Below the pieces are notes generated by a model, which worked only from the letters and a program-made list of their open reading frames with translations, was not told the DNA's origin and did not search any database. Shown one piece after another: positions 25,800 to 37,532 of a stretch of 64,000 bases of DNA (the first letter of the stretch is position 1; every line of letters begins with the position of its first letter). A program made the translations under genes and the position numbers. Origin of the DNA: Trichopria drosophilae (Eukaryota; Arthropoda; Insecta; Hymenoptera; Diapriidae); NCBI GenBank assembly GCA_030407085.1, contig CM059584.1, positions 142,404,001 through 142,468,000 on the forward strand, read 5' to 3'.

Positions 25800-26520
25800 G
25801 ATATTTTGTAAAAATGCCAAAATTTTCCGGGAGTAATAGAATATTTTTCCGCCTTTCAAGTCCTAGGTACCATTCGTCTCGCATATATTTCGTTCTCCGA
25901 GTGGAAGCATCTATAATATGGCAATGTGTGCGATGTACGCACGTACATCTTTATGCATGCTCGAGAACTTCTCGCAGCGTCATGCGACGAAACGTCAGAG
26001 AGGGAGCTTGCAATATTCTGCATTTCGGGCTAATGCAGAGTGCAGGCGTGCGTCGTCCTTTACTGGCAGTAGCACTCACGGGGTTTTCACGGTGAAGCGA
26101 GGTGAAACCGGCGCATCACGTACCGGGTATTCCTGAACGGTTCTTGGAAGAGTGGCCCCACCGCCTCCGCCGCCGCCGCAGCAGCTCCACGACAAATAGC
26201 ATTTTGTGGCCGAAAACGCGGGGCTTCCGATTCTCGCGCATGCGCAACGTAACTCGCCTGTGGGCAATTTCACCCTGGCAGCTGACAGACTTTTATCACG
26301 TCAGCTGTGTACACGCCAGCAAGTTTCTGCTGTTACGCTGCAGCGATCTTAATTGACGCATTTTTACGTGTCGCGCGTACGTCGCTGAGATATGAGTTAA
26401 TGTTTGTTTCCCGCGTTCTTCTCCGGAAGTAAAAGCGATGTTTATACGAAATTTTGCAGCCCGTTACTTCGCGTCAATGTCGAGCTCGTATTATGCTCGC
26501 GATGTTCCTAAATAGGGCCA
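25800..26520. other. Large GC- and CpG-rich island, best regulatory candidate
   Basis: About 700 bases are sharply richer in G, C and CpG than both flanks. The island includes a GCC-repeat patch (26160-26190), CGCGCATGCGCAACG (an NRF1-like GCGCATGCGC core at 26235-26244), two CAGCTG E-boxes (26280 and 26302) flanking TTTTATCACGTC, and CTTAATTGACGC near 26350. Overlapping frames of 65-93 codons exist in several phases on both strands and look like a composition effect; the poly-Gly/Ala-like frames come from the GCC repeat. It could be a promoter, an enhancer or a 5' non-coding exon of a gene outside the window. Confidence 0.5.
26235..26244. promoter_or_regulatory. NRF1/Ewg-like palindrome GCGCATGCGC
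   Basis: This ten-base palindrome matches the core bound by NRF1 and its insect relative Ewg, which typically sits in CpG-rich promoters. It lies in the middle of the strongest GC island of the window. A match to a short motif is weak evidence on its own. Confidence 0.4.
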
Positions 26521-26790
26521 TTATATTGTTTCGGCGAATTTTGCTGAAAGAAGATGTTTTAGGAATACTTCAACTGGATATGTCTGACTAAAAGGAACGT
26601 GCACTACTGCAATGCATCTTATGCCTCGCACGGTTCTAAAGTTGTTTTATGAAACATTTTACTGACATTTGGGACTTCCATGTAACTTTATATCAACGCG
26701 AGTATTCTGACGCTACCAAAAGTACTATAATTCGCATAAATTTATTCATATGTATTGAACTGATGTATTATTTAAATTGGCACATGAAAA

Positions 26791-27210
26791 AAGAGGATGC
26801 GCACGAGTATAGGTGATTTCCGCTCTGGAGATGGAACCTCCGAAACCGAAAAATTCGGGTAGAGTATGATGAGAACTAACACCTAGTGGAAGATTCAATT
26901 ATTTTATCATCTGGGAAAGTTTAAAAAATCGTTGTCCAAGTTGCGGATTATACATAGAAAAATGCTTGAAATCTAAGTAGTAACAGTCCGCGACTACTGC
27001 GAACAAAACACAAAGCGGCCTATTACTACTGAAATTACTGCATTTTTCTACGTATAATCCGCTTTAAAGACATTTTCTTAAATTTTCCCAGATAATAAAA
27101 CAATCGAATTTTCCATTGTGTGTTGGTTCTCATCATACATTACCCGAATTTGTCGGTTTCGAATCTTCCATCTCGAGGGCGGAAATCATCTATACTCGTG
27201 TGCAACTTTC
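26791..27210. mobile_element. Hairpin MITE, main family, copy B
   Basis: The left end AAGAGGATGCGCACGAGTATA and the right end (complement AAAGTTGCACACGAGTATAG) are inverted copies. The unit then runs through GATTTCCGCTCTGGAGATGG, CATCTGGGAAAGTTTAAAA and a central AAGTAGTAACAGTCCGC / GCGGCCTATTACTACT hairpin. It is full length, about 415 bp, and complete on both arms. Confidence 0.9.
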
Positions 27211-27483
27211 TTTATCTCGATATACAACAGGAACATTCCGCTATACAACATAAGTTCACATCACCTTACTTAGATCCTGGATATACTAAAAAATAACATA
27301 TACATTATTCCTGAAGAATAACTAAAACAATTGATCAGGCAAGGGTGGAATCATCTGATTTAGTGATGAGTTCCAAGCAATACAGAGAATCAATTTTCCC
27401 GACAGCTACACCAGCATCACAAGAAACCGTTGTGATCGTCCTAAAACGTAGCGAGAGTTTCCTTGAAAAGAAGTTGCCAGAGG
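27211..27483. other. Spacer with a short unassigned frame
   Basis: A plus-strand open frame of 68 codons (27345-27551) overlaps the end of the frame described next. It has no recognisable domain. No repeat end is seen. Confidence 0.45.
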
Positions 27484-27720
27484 TCATTGTGTACATATGT
27501 ATTCGAACGCAATACAGGCTATGCAGAATGCAGTTATCAGACCAGTTTTAACCAGGAACGCTTTGTTTGCGTAATCTGGATGTAAGAAACCAACTCCACC
27601 TTTCATCGATACCAGGTGAAATGCGTTAAAAAGGCAGAAAAAGAGTGGACACTCCATACAAGTCATTGGACAGAATTGCGGTTTCGATAAATCATCATAG
27701 AAATAGTAAACTTCCGTTTG
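27484..27720 (-). other. Unidentified open frame with two hydrophobic stretches
   Basis: The minus-strand frame is open from just inside a TAA at 27721-27723 to a TGA at 27484-27486. It reads YYFYDDLSKPQFCPMTCMEC, then a hydrophobic stretch (PLFFCLFNAFHLVSMKGGVG), HPDYANKAFLVK, a second hydrophobic stretch (TGLITAFCIACIAFEYIC) and TQ. Its composition is more protein-like than that of other frames here: balanced residues, few Asn/Lys/Ile runs, and conserved-looking Asp, Pro, Gly and Cys. I do not recognise the family. It could be the last exon of a membrane protein, a fragment of a processed pseudogene, or chance. There is no clear splice acceptor, and the stop directly upstream argues against a simple intact gene. 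Confidence 0.3.
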
Positions 27721-27723
27721 TTA

Positions 27724-28014
27724 CTTCAACAACGGTCAGCTTAATAAGTCGCAATCGAGTCCATGTTTATTACTAGCTAACATTCGCAGAACCGTAATTG
27801 TTTAAATGAATCGAAGAATGTTTAACGCCGAGGAGTATTTGTTTATTGTTAAGACCCGTAGTAACTATAAACAGTTAAAACTAAGTTTCAGTTAAATGAT
27901 TGAATAATACTATCCAGTTTCGTAATGAATAAATATCATTAATAAGATCAAATAAATAATACAATATCTATCATGAAATAAAAATGATAAAACTATGAGT
28001 ATAGATTGATCTAT
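27724..28014. other. Spacer
   Basis: No gene or repeat end was recognised. Confidence 0.5.
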
Positions 28015-28145
28015 TACTAAATTGAAGATGGCGCTGAAATGATGGCCGCTGAAATCTCGGAAATGTAAAATCTTCCGCTTTCGAAGCGGCCTCTGACTGG
28101 TACTCAAGGGATTTCGAGGTCGGTGATCACGAACCGGATGTCAGA
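28015..28145. repeat. Fragment of the GGTCGCTGATCACGAA dispersed repeat
   Basis: GGGATTTCGAGGTCGGTGAT followed by CACGAACCGGATGTCAGAAT (28108-28147) and AAATTGAAGATGGCG (28019-28033) both match blocks of the repeat pair at 55.3-55.9 kb. In between lies a perfect short hairpin, CCGCTTTCGAAGCGG (28075-28089). It is a rearranged or partial copy. Confidence 0.6.
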
Positions 28146-29287
28146 ATTACGGAATCCTAGATATTCTACCTATGTAAAACACAGAAATCTCAGTCAAAAT
28201 CTTGAGCAGCTGTAACGTATCTGCAATTTTGAAAGTAACTTAAGAATATGCACATTGTTGTAATCAACGATCCATGGAACATGCTATAAACATTTCGAAG
28301 AATATCCAGAGATAGGATATAGAAAAAACATCATTTCAAATCCACAATTGAGAAAAATTTTAACAATTGTAAACTAAAAATTTAATTAACATCTTAATCT
28401 AAATGTTTATAGTCAATATTAGTATTTGGTCGAATTTAAGTAAAGGTTTTTTTTTTATGAAATGATTGTGATAAAATGGACCTTTAGTTGGTAAAATTTT
28501 TTTTTTATTTTTATTTTTTTAGCACTTACTACACGTAGCTTTATTTTTAGAGTTCTTTAGAAATATAGCACTTTTCATTAAAACAAATCAGTGTAAAAAG
28601 TTAGATTAGTTATTTGATAATAAAATCTTATGGATTTTATCTCTACATTTACATAAAATAAATGTGAAGAATCTTAATTTTGAAGTTCAAAGTTCCGGAA
28701 CACTGAAAGCGGCATTTGTAGAAACTACTTATTTTCTTTTGAAAAATTATCAACTGTATATTACGTTCGAATCACATTGGAATTATTGCTTCAAATTCCT
28801 GTATAAATGAGAAGATAACGTAAATGTAATCGCAGCGGATGAAACATTCGTCTGTGATTAGTAAATAAAAGATCTAAGAGATCAAGTTTAATACAAATGG
28901 CACATGCTAGTAATAATTTTAACTCTCATAATAGCAAATTCGACCGGTTGAATCAAATATCACTGATTTTGCATAATATAAGGTAAATAATACGAGAAAA
29001 TGTTATTATTTTTATTAAAATTTCATTGAATATTTTCACGTTTGGCTATGCTCTTACATTTTATCCGAAAAGTCAAATTTACGGTTCTCACAAAAATAAT
29101 ATCGATTATATTCTTAAGTCAACATTGAGGAAAAAGTAGTTTATGTATCCAAAAAACGGGAAATTGCTTCAGCCCGATATATTAAAAGAGGAATTCACAT
29201 GAAATTCCAACGGAATAAGTGGATATTCAGGTTAAAAAACGTCTAAAAAGACTCATATATAAACAGGTTACAAAAAAAACAACATTT
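28146..29287. other. AT-rich stretch with no recognised gene
   Basis: No gene or element end was recognised. T- and A-rich tracts are present around 28450-28530. Confidence 0.55.
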
Positions 29288-29326
29288 AACGTTTTCGGCT
29301 CTAGTTCGCAGCCAAGTTCTCTTTAG
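29288..29326 (-). ncRNA. Hammerhead-like / retroelement 3' motif, minus strand
   Basis: Read on the minus strand, CTAAAGA is followed by a segment that can form a GGCT...AGCC stem, then by GCCGAAAACGTT. The order CUNANGA - stem - GAAA resembles the core of hammerhead ribozymes found in Penelope-like and related retroelements. The same layout recurs at 61065-61098 on the other strand. The first box has CTAAAGA instead of the strict CTGANGA, so activity is doubtful. No coding part of a retroelement is seen next to it. Confidence 0.4.
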
Positions 29327-32300
29327 ACAAGTTGGTAATCGTAAAAGAAACGAATCAAAATTAAAAATGCTGGTAAACAAAGAAAAAACGCCTTTAACAT
29401 TAATTTGTTAGATGCAATGATTTTGTAGACTGGATACTTATATGATTACATTCTCGTGTGGTTTTGCTTATATGCAATGTTAGTAGAAATCCAAAAAGTG
29501 AGCTAATTAATATAATAAGGTAATCTTGATAGTGTAAACAGCATCCAAACTGGATTAATTACTCATGCTTATTTCATTAGTTATATTTAATGAAATAATA
29601 ATGAAAGTAGTACATTCAAACATACCTAATTAACGGCGTTTTCACCAGCCTTGCTAAAATTTAGGAATGTATACAGCATACATCCAATCTTTAATATTAT
29701 ATTTTATGCAAATTTCCTGTTTGTACAAATGTGCATAAACAAATTTAAAATGAAATACGAAAGAATAATTTATTTACAAAAGTTTTAGACACACGAATAA
29801 ACATATAAAACTGTACTGCAATGACATTATTCTATTAATTCCGCATTTATGGGAAAATTAAACGCAAATTCGGCCTAGGATCAACCTTTATGTCTTTTTT
29901 TTTTAATTAAGTAAGTCCGGTTCTTTATTCTGCAATAAATCGAAATTATATATTGTATAGGTCATGCAATTCGGTTTGAAAATAACGATTTATTAAGTTA
30001 GTCCCGAGTTCTGGTTCATAATTTCGAGTTTTAATATTAATTATTAATGTCGCAAATATACCTACTGTTATTCGTATATATTCCAAGCTTTACAGCCAAT
30101 TCACTTTTGAACATAAACAAGTGACACTGTACGTATCACATAGCATGTTTATTTAAGAAAATAATTATTAATACAGGCAACGTTATCCATTTATAACTGT
30201 ATTTCCGCGGAATGAAAATGTTAAAACCCATTATAATGCATTGTTGTATTATCGAAATAAACCCAACAATATCTCAAAATCATATTTCATAGTTGAAATA
30301 TAAGGCTTGAATATTTTATTACGACTCTGGTTATTTAATTTAAAAGAAAATAATGTGAGAAATGATGATAATATATAATTTCTGTATTTACCCCTTTTAT
30401 TGAAATTTGTATTCAATACGAATTGTAATATTTATATATAAATTGAGAGTTCAAATAATCAATCGTCAGAATTATTCAGTCGTTTTCAATTACAGAATTA
30501 CTAATTTCGACCGTTAAATGAATGGAAATATTATATTTTGCGTTGCCGAATTATAAGAGTTTCTTGGGAACGAAATGCAAAAACGGTAACCTACATTTTG
30601 TAAAACAATATCTGGATATTATTTTATTAATAGGGGTAGCATAAAATGCAATAGTTTTTATTTAAGATCATTTCTCGGAATATGAGAGATACGAACGATA
30701 ATATGACTATTTTGTCAAACTTTTTTGTCGAAAGTACGTTCTTGAACAAAATTTGTGACGGGTTATTATAATATTCAAAATGGCGAATCAAATAGAGCTT
30801 TTTAAATAGTGTTAGCATGGTTTTTAAATTGATTTAAGATATTAGTTAACCACAAATATCATTGATATCACTTCTACATAAAAACTGGTACATAATATTT
30901 CTTTGGACGGAACAGTTGTTATTATAATGTTTACATACCTGTGCCAAATCTGTGTTGATTACAACGATTCAAATATTCTATAAATCATCCATGATGTTCA
31001 GTAAAATGAACCGAAGATGTCAATTTGTAATATGTTGCAAGTGATTTTTTCACAATTTTCACATTAAAAAAATTGTCATTAAGAAATTATTAAGACTCAA
31101 AAATTAGGTTTTAAAAAGTCATTTATGTGTATTTAGAGGGTGTACTAATGTAGTATATAGTTAAAAAAAATAGCCAGTATTTATTTAGCATATTCTCGTA
31201 CGTATAAATCAATTGACCGGAGATACATTTTCACCTGCGTATTCTAATAATAATTCATTCCTGTATAATATGTGCGATTTATCCTTATTTCGTATTTATA
31301 GTTTGAAATATGAATTACGCCTTATGTGATTCGAATAGTCAGAAATAAAAATGTCTAATACAATAGAAATATTCAGCGTTGTTTCTGCCTTACTAAATAA
31401 TAGTAACAATAACAATTTTGATTTATTACATTCTCGTAACTCTTTTTATTTCCTCTGTGGGATATATGTTTTTTTTATGAAATTATAACATGTCTTTTTT
31501 CTATGTGTAAGGCTTTTATAATACTTTTACTGTTAAAATGGAAACTATCCGTCATTACAATATAAAACTGCAGACCCACCCAAGTAATAAAGTCAATATA
31601 GATTATACATATATAAACTATATATAGTCCCCTATATATGTAGTATCATTTCTAGTTTATATGTGTGCTACATTTTGACGTGACTTAAAATTATTTTATT
31701 AATTTCTTAATCTATTCTATGAACCTCATCTTTACCTGCTAAAGGAAATAAAATTATGTCTAGAATGAAGATGTCTCGTAATAATATCCGTTCCTCCACT
31801 TCCACTTTTAATAAAATAAGCGAAATATTGTATATATTTTGAGGCGTATTTTGTAAATAAAAAATTATGGCTTTATTAATTAAATAAAAGCGAAACAAAT
31901 TAACGATAAAGTTAATGATAAAGTTTTCGCGGAAAAGAAAGTAATATAAAGCTTAAGCGATAAAGCGATTCTTTGCTGAATCCTGGCAGCTCAATTTTAA
32001 TTTGATAATAATATAAGTTCATTAGCTCAGCTCCAACAGTTTTAAGCAAAGACTATGCCCTGTAATTTACGAACAAATTGCAAATACTTAATATTTTAAG
32101 CTGCGCATGGTCGAATTAGTACAACAGAGCCGCGGGTTACTATTTACAGGATAAGGAAATAATATTTCATTAAAAATTTGATTACATGTTTATAAGATCA
32201 CTAATTATTCTTGTGATGTTGAAATAAAGCTTTGCCTTTTATGGTTATTCCTAATTGATGTCTATTATATATTTAACAGTAATTGGGAACCTCAATTGTA

Positions 32301-34170
32301 TAAATTTTATATCTAATAATTCCTTTATGAAGCTCCGCAAAACGAGTCGTAAATTTTAAAATAATTTAATTTGACATTTGATACAGTTTGTTTTGCTATG
32401 AAAACTTCCATTTTAAGTTCATGAAATATGAGTCACGATAAGTGGAATTACGAGTTTTTTTAAGTCTGTAGTCGTATCTGTTGTTATGACGTAATGAAAA
32501 ACGATATGGTCTGCTGTGAATTCAGAATTTTCAAGATAGTAATAATTAGCTGTATATTCTTCCTTGAAAGATGCTTTTATTTCGATTTTTCCGCAATGTG
32601 ATATCGGATGCAAATTCCTGTGTTTACCGTTGAAAACCCATTAACTTCAAACTAGGACTCTCCTATACGTTTTCGAAGATAATTGCATTTCCACAAAAAA
32701 TAGAGTAGAGTGCAATTTATCCACGTCTTGTATTGTTGTCAATAAAGTACTACACAATGAGAAAAATAGTGAATATTTTATTTTAAACTTGCGAATCATT
32801 TCAATAAATCAACAAGAAAATTAATGTACTATTGGTACTAATGTTATCCATTGTAACAGTAGTATAATAAACTGTAAGCCAATTTTAAAAAATTTAAAGT
32901 CATAATATTAGATGTGAGAATTCGTCCTTAAACAAAGAGATATTAAGTTTATAACCATTGTTGAGAATTTAGATGCACTCATCAACATTATGTTGATGTC
33001 ACGTTAAATACCAGACATGTGAGAAGTGTCAAAATGTTCCGACAAGATTCCTGATGTATATTAAGTGGAAATCCATTTCTATAGTGAAGCTGAAAGGGTA
33101 CAGGTAGATCCACGATCGTGCATTAGCAACGTCAGCCACTAGTACGACATATCTATATAGGTTTTTAGCCTAGATGTGCAGAAACGATGAACAGTTGTCT
33201 ATTATATTAGAGAAAATGAAAAAAGAAAAAATAAATTAAAATTTCTCGGTAAATTTAAGTTTATATTAAATTTTGTTATTAGAACAACAAAATTTAGGAC
33301 ATAAATAAATCATTATCGAATATAAATATTAATCATAAGAATTTTGCCAAAAATTTTAATATAATTATAGGTTCAGTTCTTCTCTAGTGGCAATTGATGT
33401 AACTATTGTCTATTTGAAATAATTCACATTTCCTTTCCGGTATTTTAAGTAATAAGATCATCAAAAACATCCAACTGTGTGCGCATATGCAGTGACTGTT
33501 CCAATTGCAGAAAACATATCTCTGGAAAAATTGATAATTAATATTAAAAAAACTGTTTTTATTGTTTTATATTAAACTACCGGGCACCGAATTTGTTTTC
33601 ATCACAGTATCATTTCCAAGTAGATTTTTTATGCTGAAAATGATGTGGTCAACAGAATTTTCCTATCATGTATCATTTTCGATGAAAATTAGGGTAAATA
33701 TGACGAAATATGTGTGTTTTCGACATATTGTAATGGTTTTGATAGCAAAAGAGAATTTACTTTGGCAATGGCAGCATTATTTTCCAACGGATTTTTCATT
33801 CTGAAAGTCATGGCGCTGGCAAAATTTTCACGCGCTATGTTCGATAAACCTGAGAACTTCTCACAAGTCAGTCGAAACATGACCGAAAATGCATATTTTC
33901 ATACATGAAAAGCGGAAGTCATAGGAAAATTCTGCTAAAGATATAGCTTCCAGTACGAAAAATCTGTTCGAAAATGATAATGTGATTGCCAAACGACACA
34001 AAAGGCGGTCAATGTTATTTGTCGGTGTAATGAAGAGTTTTCATTAAATACCTGAAATCTGTATAATTTATTACAGTCGCAACTGCTATTGCCAAATGCG
34101 AGATCCTGAATCTATAGTTAAAACACGTGTTTTAATTATTTTATATATTACACAGCAGAACATAAGGTAG
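29327..34170. other. AT-rich stretch with no recognised gene
   Basis: Almost 5 kb with no gene, RNA or element end that I can support. Frames do not exceed 84 codons. The AT content is among the highest of the window. Confidence 0.55.
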
Positions 34171-34449
34171 TACACAATTGAATAACGTTCCACTCACTGT
34201 TAAAGAAATGTGTAACATATTCTGAGTTGATTATTGTTTGCATTTTTGATTTCTTATGACTTGCATGGTCATTATCACATCAATCTCTTCCAAAAATTTC
34301 ACACAACTCTGTAAAATTTGCGGCTTTGCCATGAGTTTGATGTGATAATGACCATGCAAGACATCAGAAATCAAAAACGCAAACTTAATGAACTCAGAAT
34401 ATGTTACACTTTGCTTTAACAATGAGTGCAACGTTATTCAATTGTGTGC
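34171..34449. mobile_element. Foldback element with about 125-bp arms
   Basis: The left arm starts ACACAATTGAATAACGTT (34172) and ends CATTATCACATCAA (about 34294). The right arm is its inverted copy from TTTGATGTGATAATGACC (about 34337) to AACGTTATTCAATTGTGT (34448). A loop of roughly 45 bases separates them. Mismatches are few (for example CACTCACTGT versus CACTCATTGT), so the pair is fairly young. No coding capacity; the element can form one long hairpin. Confidence 0.85.
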
Positions 34450-34921
34450 TTTCTAAACTAAATGTGGTCTACGACTTTTTTACCACTAAATTCCCTAGAT
34501 CAGGAGTCAAAGTCGTATCGTCGTTCTCCTCCACTTTCGAAAAACTGTGTCTAACAATCTGAACTCAATTAAATCCCGAAAGAAAAATGCCCACATATAG
34601 AACTAGACAACAGTGTATCCTTTGCAAAGTAAACATAACCGAAGAGACGCAGAAAAGTTAATTCCTAAGGGATTTATTGGAAATGTTTCTTATACGTACA
34701 CTTTTTTAAACTTGCCTTGATCAAAGTACATCCAAAAATGTTTCTTCGGCCTTCTTCTCCTTTGATGAAAATAATAAATTGGTGATGTTCATTTGACACG
34801 GAGAGTTTTAAGATTTGTTTCATTATATCCTTTGACTCTTTCACTTTCGTTCAGTTGTTTATAAGTATAGTATATTATACTATCATAAAATTATAATCTT
34901 TATCGTTTATTATTAATAGAT
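34450..34921. other. Spacer
   Basis: No gene or repeat end was recognised. Confidence 0.5.
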
Positions 34922-35090
34922 TAAAGTGCGGACTGTTACTACTTATAGTCCAGCATTTTATCGGGTACTACGCGCGATTACAACAACGATTTTTAAACTT
35001 TTCCACCTGATAGAACAGTCGAATTTGATATTATGTGTGACTTCTCGTGGTATTCTAGCCGAAAATTTCAGTTTCTGAGATCCTATCTTA
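34922..35090. mobile_element. Hairpin MITE, main family, right-half fragment (copy F)
   Basis: From GTGCGGACTGTTACTACTTA through CAACGATTTTTAAACTTTTCC, ACAGTCGAATTTG and AGTTTCTGAGATCC, the sequence follows the right half of the family in order. The left half and the terminal GGGCATCCTCC are missing. Confidence 0.72.
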
Positions 35091-35235
35091 ACCCTTTTCA
35101 TCCCGAAAGTCCGAAATTAGGACTATTGTTCAAAACCACCATTAAACCAAATTCAAATAAAGTAAGTTAGGATAGATTTGGACATCCTCTTACGAATTCC
35201 GTCATCATAATCAACAGTCAATGTCAAAGACAAAT

Positions 35236-35354
35236 GTTATGATCATTTTCTCTAACGGAACACTTATCAGTATTGCTCTTTTCAATATCAAAAACACGAT
35301 TTTTGCAAAGAAACGTAAAGATAATCGGAATTTTTTTCGGAAAATGATCATAAC
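35236..35354. repeat. Inverted repeat with 15-bp perfect arms
   Basis: GTTATGATCATTTTC (35236-35250) and its exact complement GAAAATGATCATAAC (35340-35354) enclose about 90 bases. Each arm contains the palindrome ATGATCAT. Opposing open frames of 82-84 codons cover it and are a consequence of the symmetry. Confidence 0.7.
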
Positions 35355-35370
35355 TTCGATCATTAAAATC

Positions 35371-35785
35371 CCCAAGAAGATGTCGATGGGTATAAGGGGG
35401 TTTATCCCCCTAGGTGTAACGTCCAAAATTGCCCAATTCGGATCGAATATGATGAAATGTAACACATGATACCAAGTTCGATTATTTCATGAGGTGGGAG
35501 AGTTAAAAAAATCATTGTTGAAGTCGCCGATTTTACTTAAGAAAATGCAGTAATCTGAGTAGTAACAGTCAGCATCATCATTTCCTTTTCAAGGATACGC
35601 TGTTACTACTTACGTTACTGCACGTTCCTATGTAAAATCTGCGATTTCAACAACGATTTTTACACTTTCCCACGTAATAAAATAGTCAAATATGCTATGG
35701 GGTGTAACTCATTATATTCCGTCCGAATTGGGTAGTTTTAGAGGTTACACCTCGCTGGACCTCTACCCGTGGGCATCCTCCTTTG
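35371..35785. mobile_element. Hairpin MITE, main family, diverged copy D
   Basis: The right end reads CCCGTGGGCATCCTCC (35768-35783) and the left end AAGAAGATGTCGATGGGTATA (35374). In the centre, GAGTAGTAACAGTCAGC pairs with GCTGTTACTACTTACGTTAC. This copy differs more from A-C than they do from each other, which suggests a subfamily. A GGGGG-TTTAT-CCCCC hairpin sits just inside the left end (35396-35410). Confidence 0.78.
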
Positions 35786-36059
35786 TAGACCAAATTTCTG
35801 ACTTTCAGGATTAAAACGATTAAGGATACAAATCGCTAGATAAAGTATATCTAACTTATAAAGAAAGTCTATTTACTATTATCAAATTATGTTTTTTTTT
35901 AGTTTTAAGTTGGTCATACGAGCAGTTTCAATCAACCTGCGTACTTCTGTATGTGTAAGCATATCATTAAAAATATACACATCTAATAATAACAAGGACA
36001 TTTATGACTGCTATTTTATCCTGTTATAATTAAAACGTGATCTGTTATAACGTAGCAAA

Positions 36060-36470
36060 AATATACGCTTCCGAATGACCAGTTCGTCACGAAGTTGTCA
36101 ATCCAGCGCTTTTTCCGTCGTCCGCGAGAATGAAATAATGCATTTCCATCAAGAGTTGCAAGTTTTTATTTCGCGCGAACTCGGGAGGGCACTTTCGCGC
36201 TCCGATGGCCCCGCCGTACATGCACGCTGATATTAAACTAGCAGATGCATTCAATATACCCGACAGCAGAGGCGACATTCTCGTTGCAGCCTGCATTCGT
36301 AATGCGGTCGCTATATATGGGAGATGCAAGCATCTCATGAGCAACATCGTCGTGAAGGCTTAGACGCGCCGTGTAACATCCCGGGGCGAACCGGCACTCG
36401 GTAGCCTCACAATATGTTGGGATGTCTCGAGGCCGAAAAGTCGCATAGCCGACGTCGGGGTTCCCACTTG
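36060..36470. other. GC- and CpG-rich island with a TATA-like element
   Basis: The stretch stands out by its G, C and CpG content (for example GCGCGAACTCGGGAGGG, GGCCCCGCCGTAC, CCCGGGGCGAACC). CTATATATGG at 36311-36320 is TATA-like and is followed 15-17 bases downstream by TCATGA, which could act as an initiator. Frames of 86 (minus) and 73 (plus) codons have no known domain. It may be a promoter or enhancer; the direction of transcription is uncertain. Confidence 0.4.
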
Positions 36471-37110
36471 CCGAGTATTTTCAAGTTTTCTCTTCAATTC
36501 TGCACTGAATCCTTTTTCCCCTGCGATCGTTTTCCTATTATTAAAACTTTATTCAGTACCACCAGTCTGGAGGTACTTTTCGAGCCAAGAAATGTATGGA
36601 CTCGTATCTTTGATGAAGTCCGTTTTAAAAAATAGACAATTGTCCAGTTATTCTAGGTTATGTTGATAATAATAGAAGACAGAGTTAGAAATGTACTTGT
36701 TATACAAGTCTAGGGTGGAAAATAAACACTTTCTATTAGATTTGAATATATTAGACACAAACGGTATAAGGGACCAATATTATACATTCCGGACCGTGTT
36801 TGCTATCAGCACTGATTCCAATATTATTTTTCATTAATTCCCAACTAACTTCGAGTTAAGAACTACAGGAATATCGCGAAACGAAAAACGTCAATGTTGT
36901 CAATCTTTAATCAGACTCCAACGTTATTTTGATGACATATTTTAGGACATGAGATCGTCGTAATTATCCGTCCCGGATTGGTCCGATTTCATAATTAGCA
37001 CAAGTTACACGATCGAAACAATCACTTTTTTCCACTACACGATATCACATTTCATCTATTTGAACCTCAGATGACTCCACTCGTTTGATTCCCAGCACCG
37101 ATTCTCACAA
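36471..37110. other. Spacer
   Basis: No gene or element end was recognised. Confidence 0.5.
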
Positions 37111-37111
37111 C

Positions 37112-37532
37112 AAAGGAGGATGCCCACGAGTATAAGTGATTTTCACCCTCAAAATGGAACCTCCGAAACTGACAAATTTGGATAGAGTAAGATGAGAACT
37201 AACACCTAATGGAAAATTTGAATGTTTTATCATCTGGAAAAGTTTAAAAAATCGTTGTCAAAGTCGCGGATTATACATAGAAAAATGCTGGATTTTAAGT
37301 AGTAACATTCCGCACCTACGGCGAACAAAACGTAGTGCGGCCTATTACTACTGAAATGACTGCATTTTCCTTTGTCTAATCCACGGATTTAAACGCGTTT
37401 TTTTAAACTTTCCCCCATCATAAAACAATCTAACTTGTCATTAGATGTTAGTTGTCAGCATATTCTTACCGAATTTGTTAGTTTCGGAGATTCCATCTTG
37501 GAGGCAGAAATCAGTTATACTCACTCGGGCCT
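37112..37532. mobile_element. Hairpin MITE, main family, copy C
   Basis: The left end AAAGGAGGATGCCCACGAG (37113) is intact. The right end (TTATACTCACTCGGGCCTG) is altered in its last 20 bases. The interior, including AACTAACACCTAATGG and the central AAGTAGTAACATTCCGC / GCGGCCTATTACTACT hairpin, is well preserved and closest to copies A and B. Confidence 0.9.

Noticed and set aside
35090..35110. TTAACCCTTTTCATCCC as a piggyBac-like end
   Set aside because: No partner end; it directly follows a MITE half copy and may be chance.
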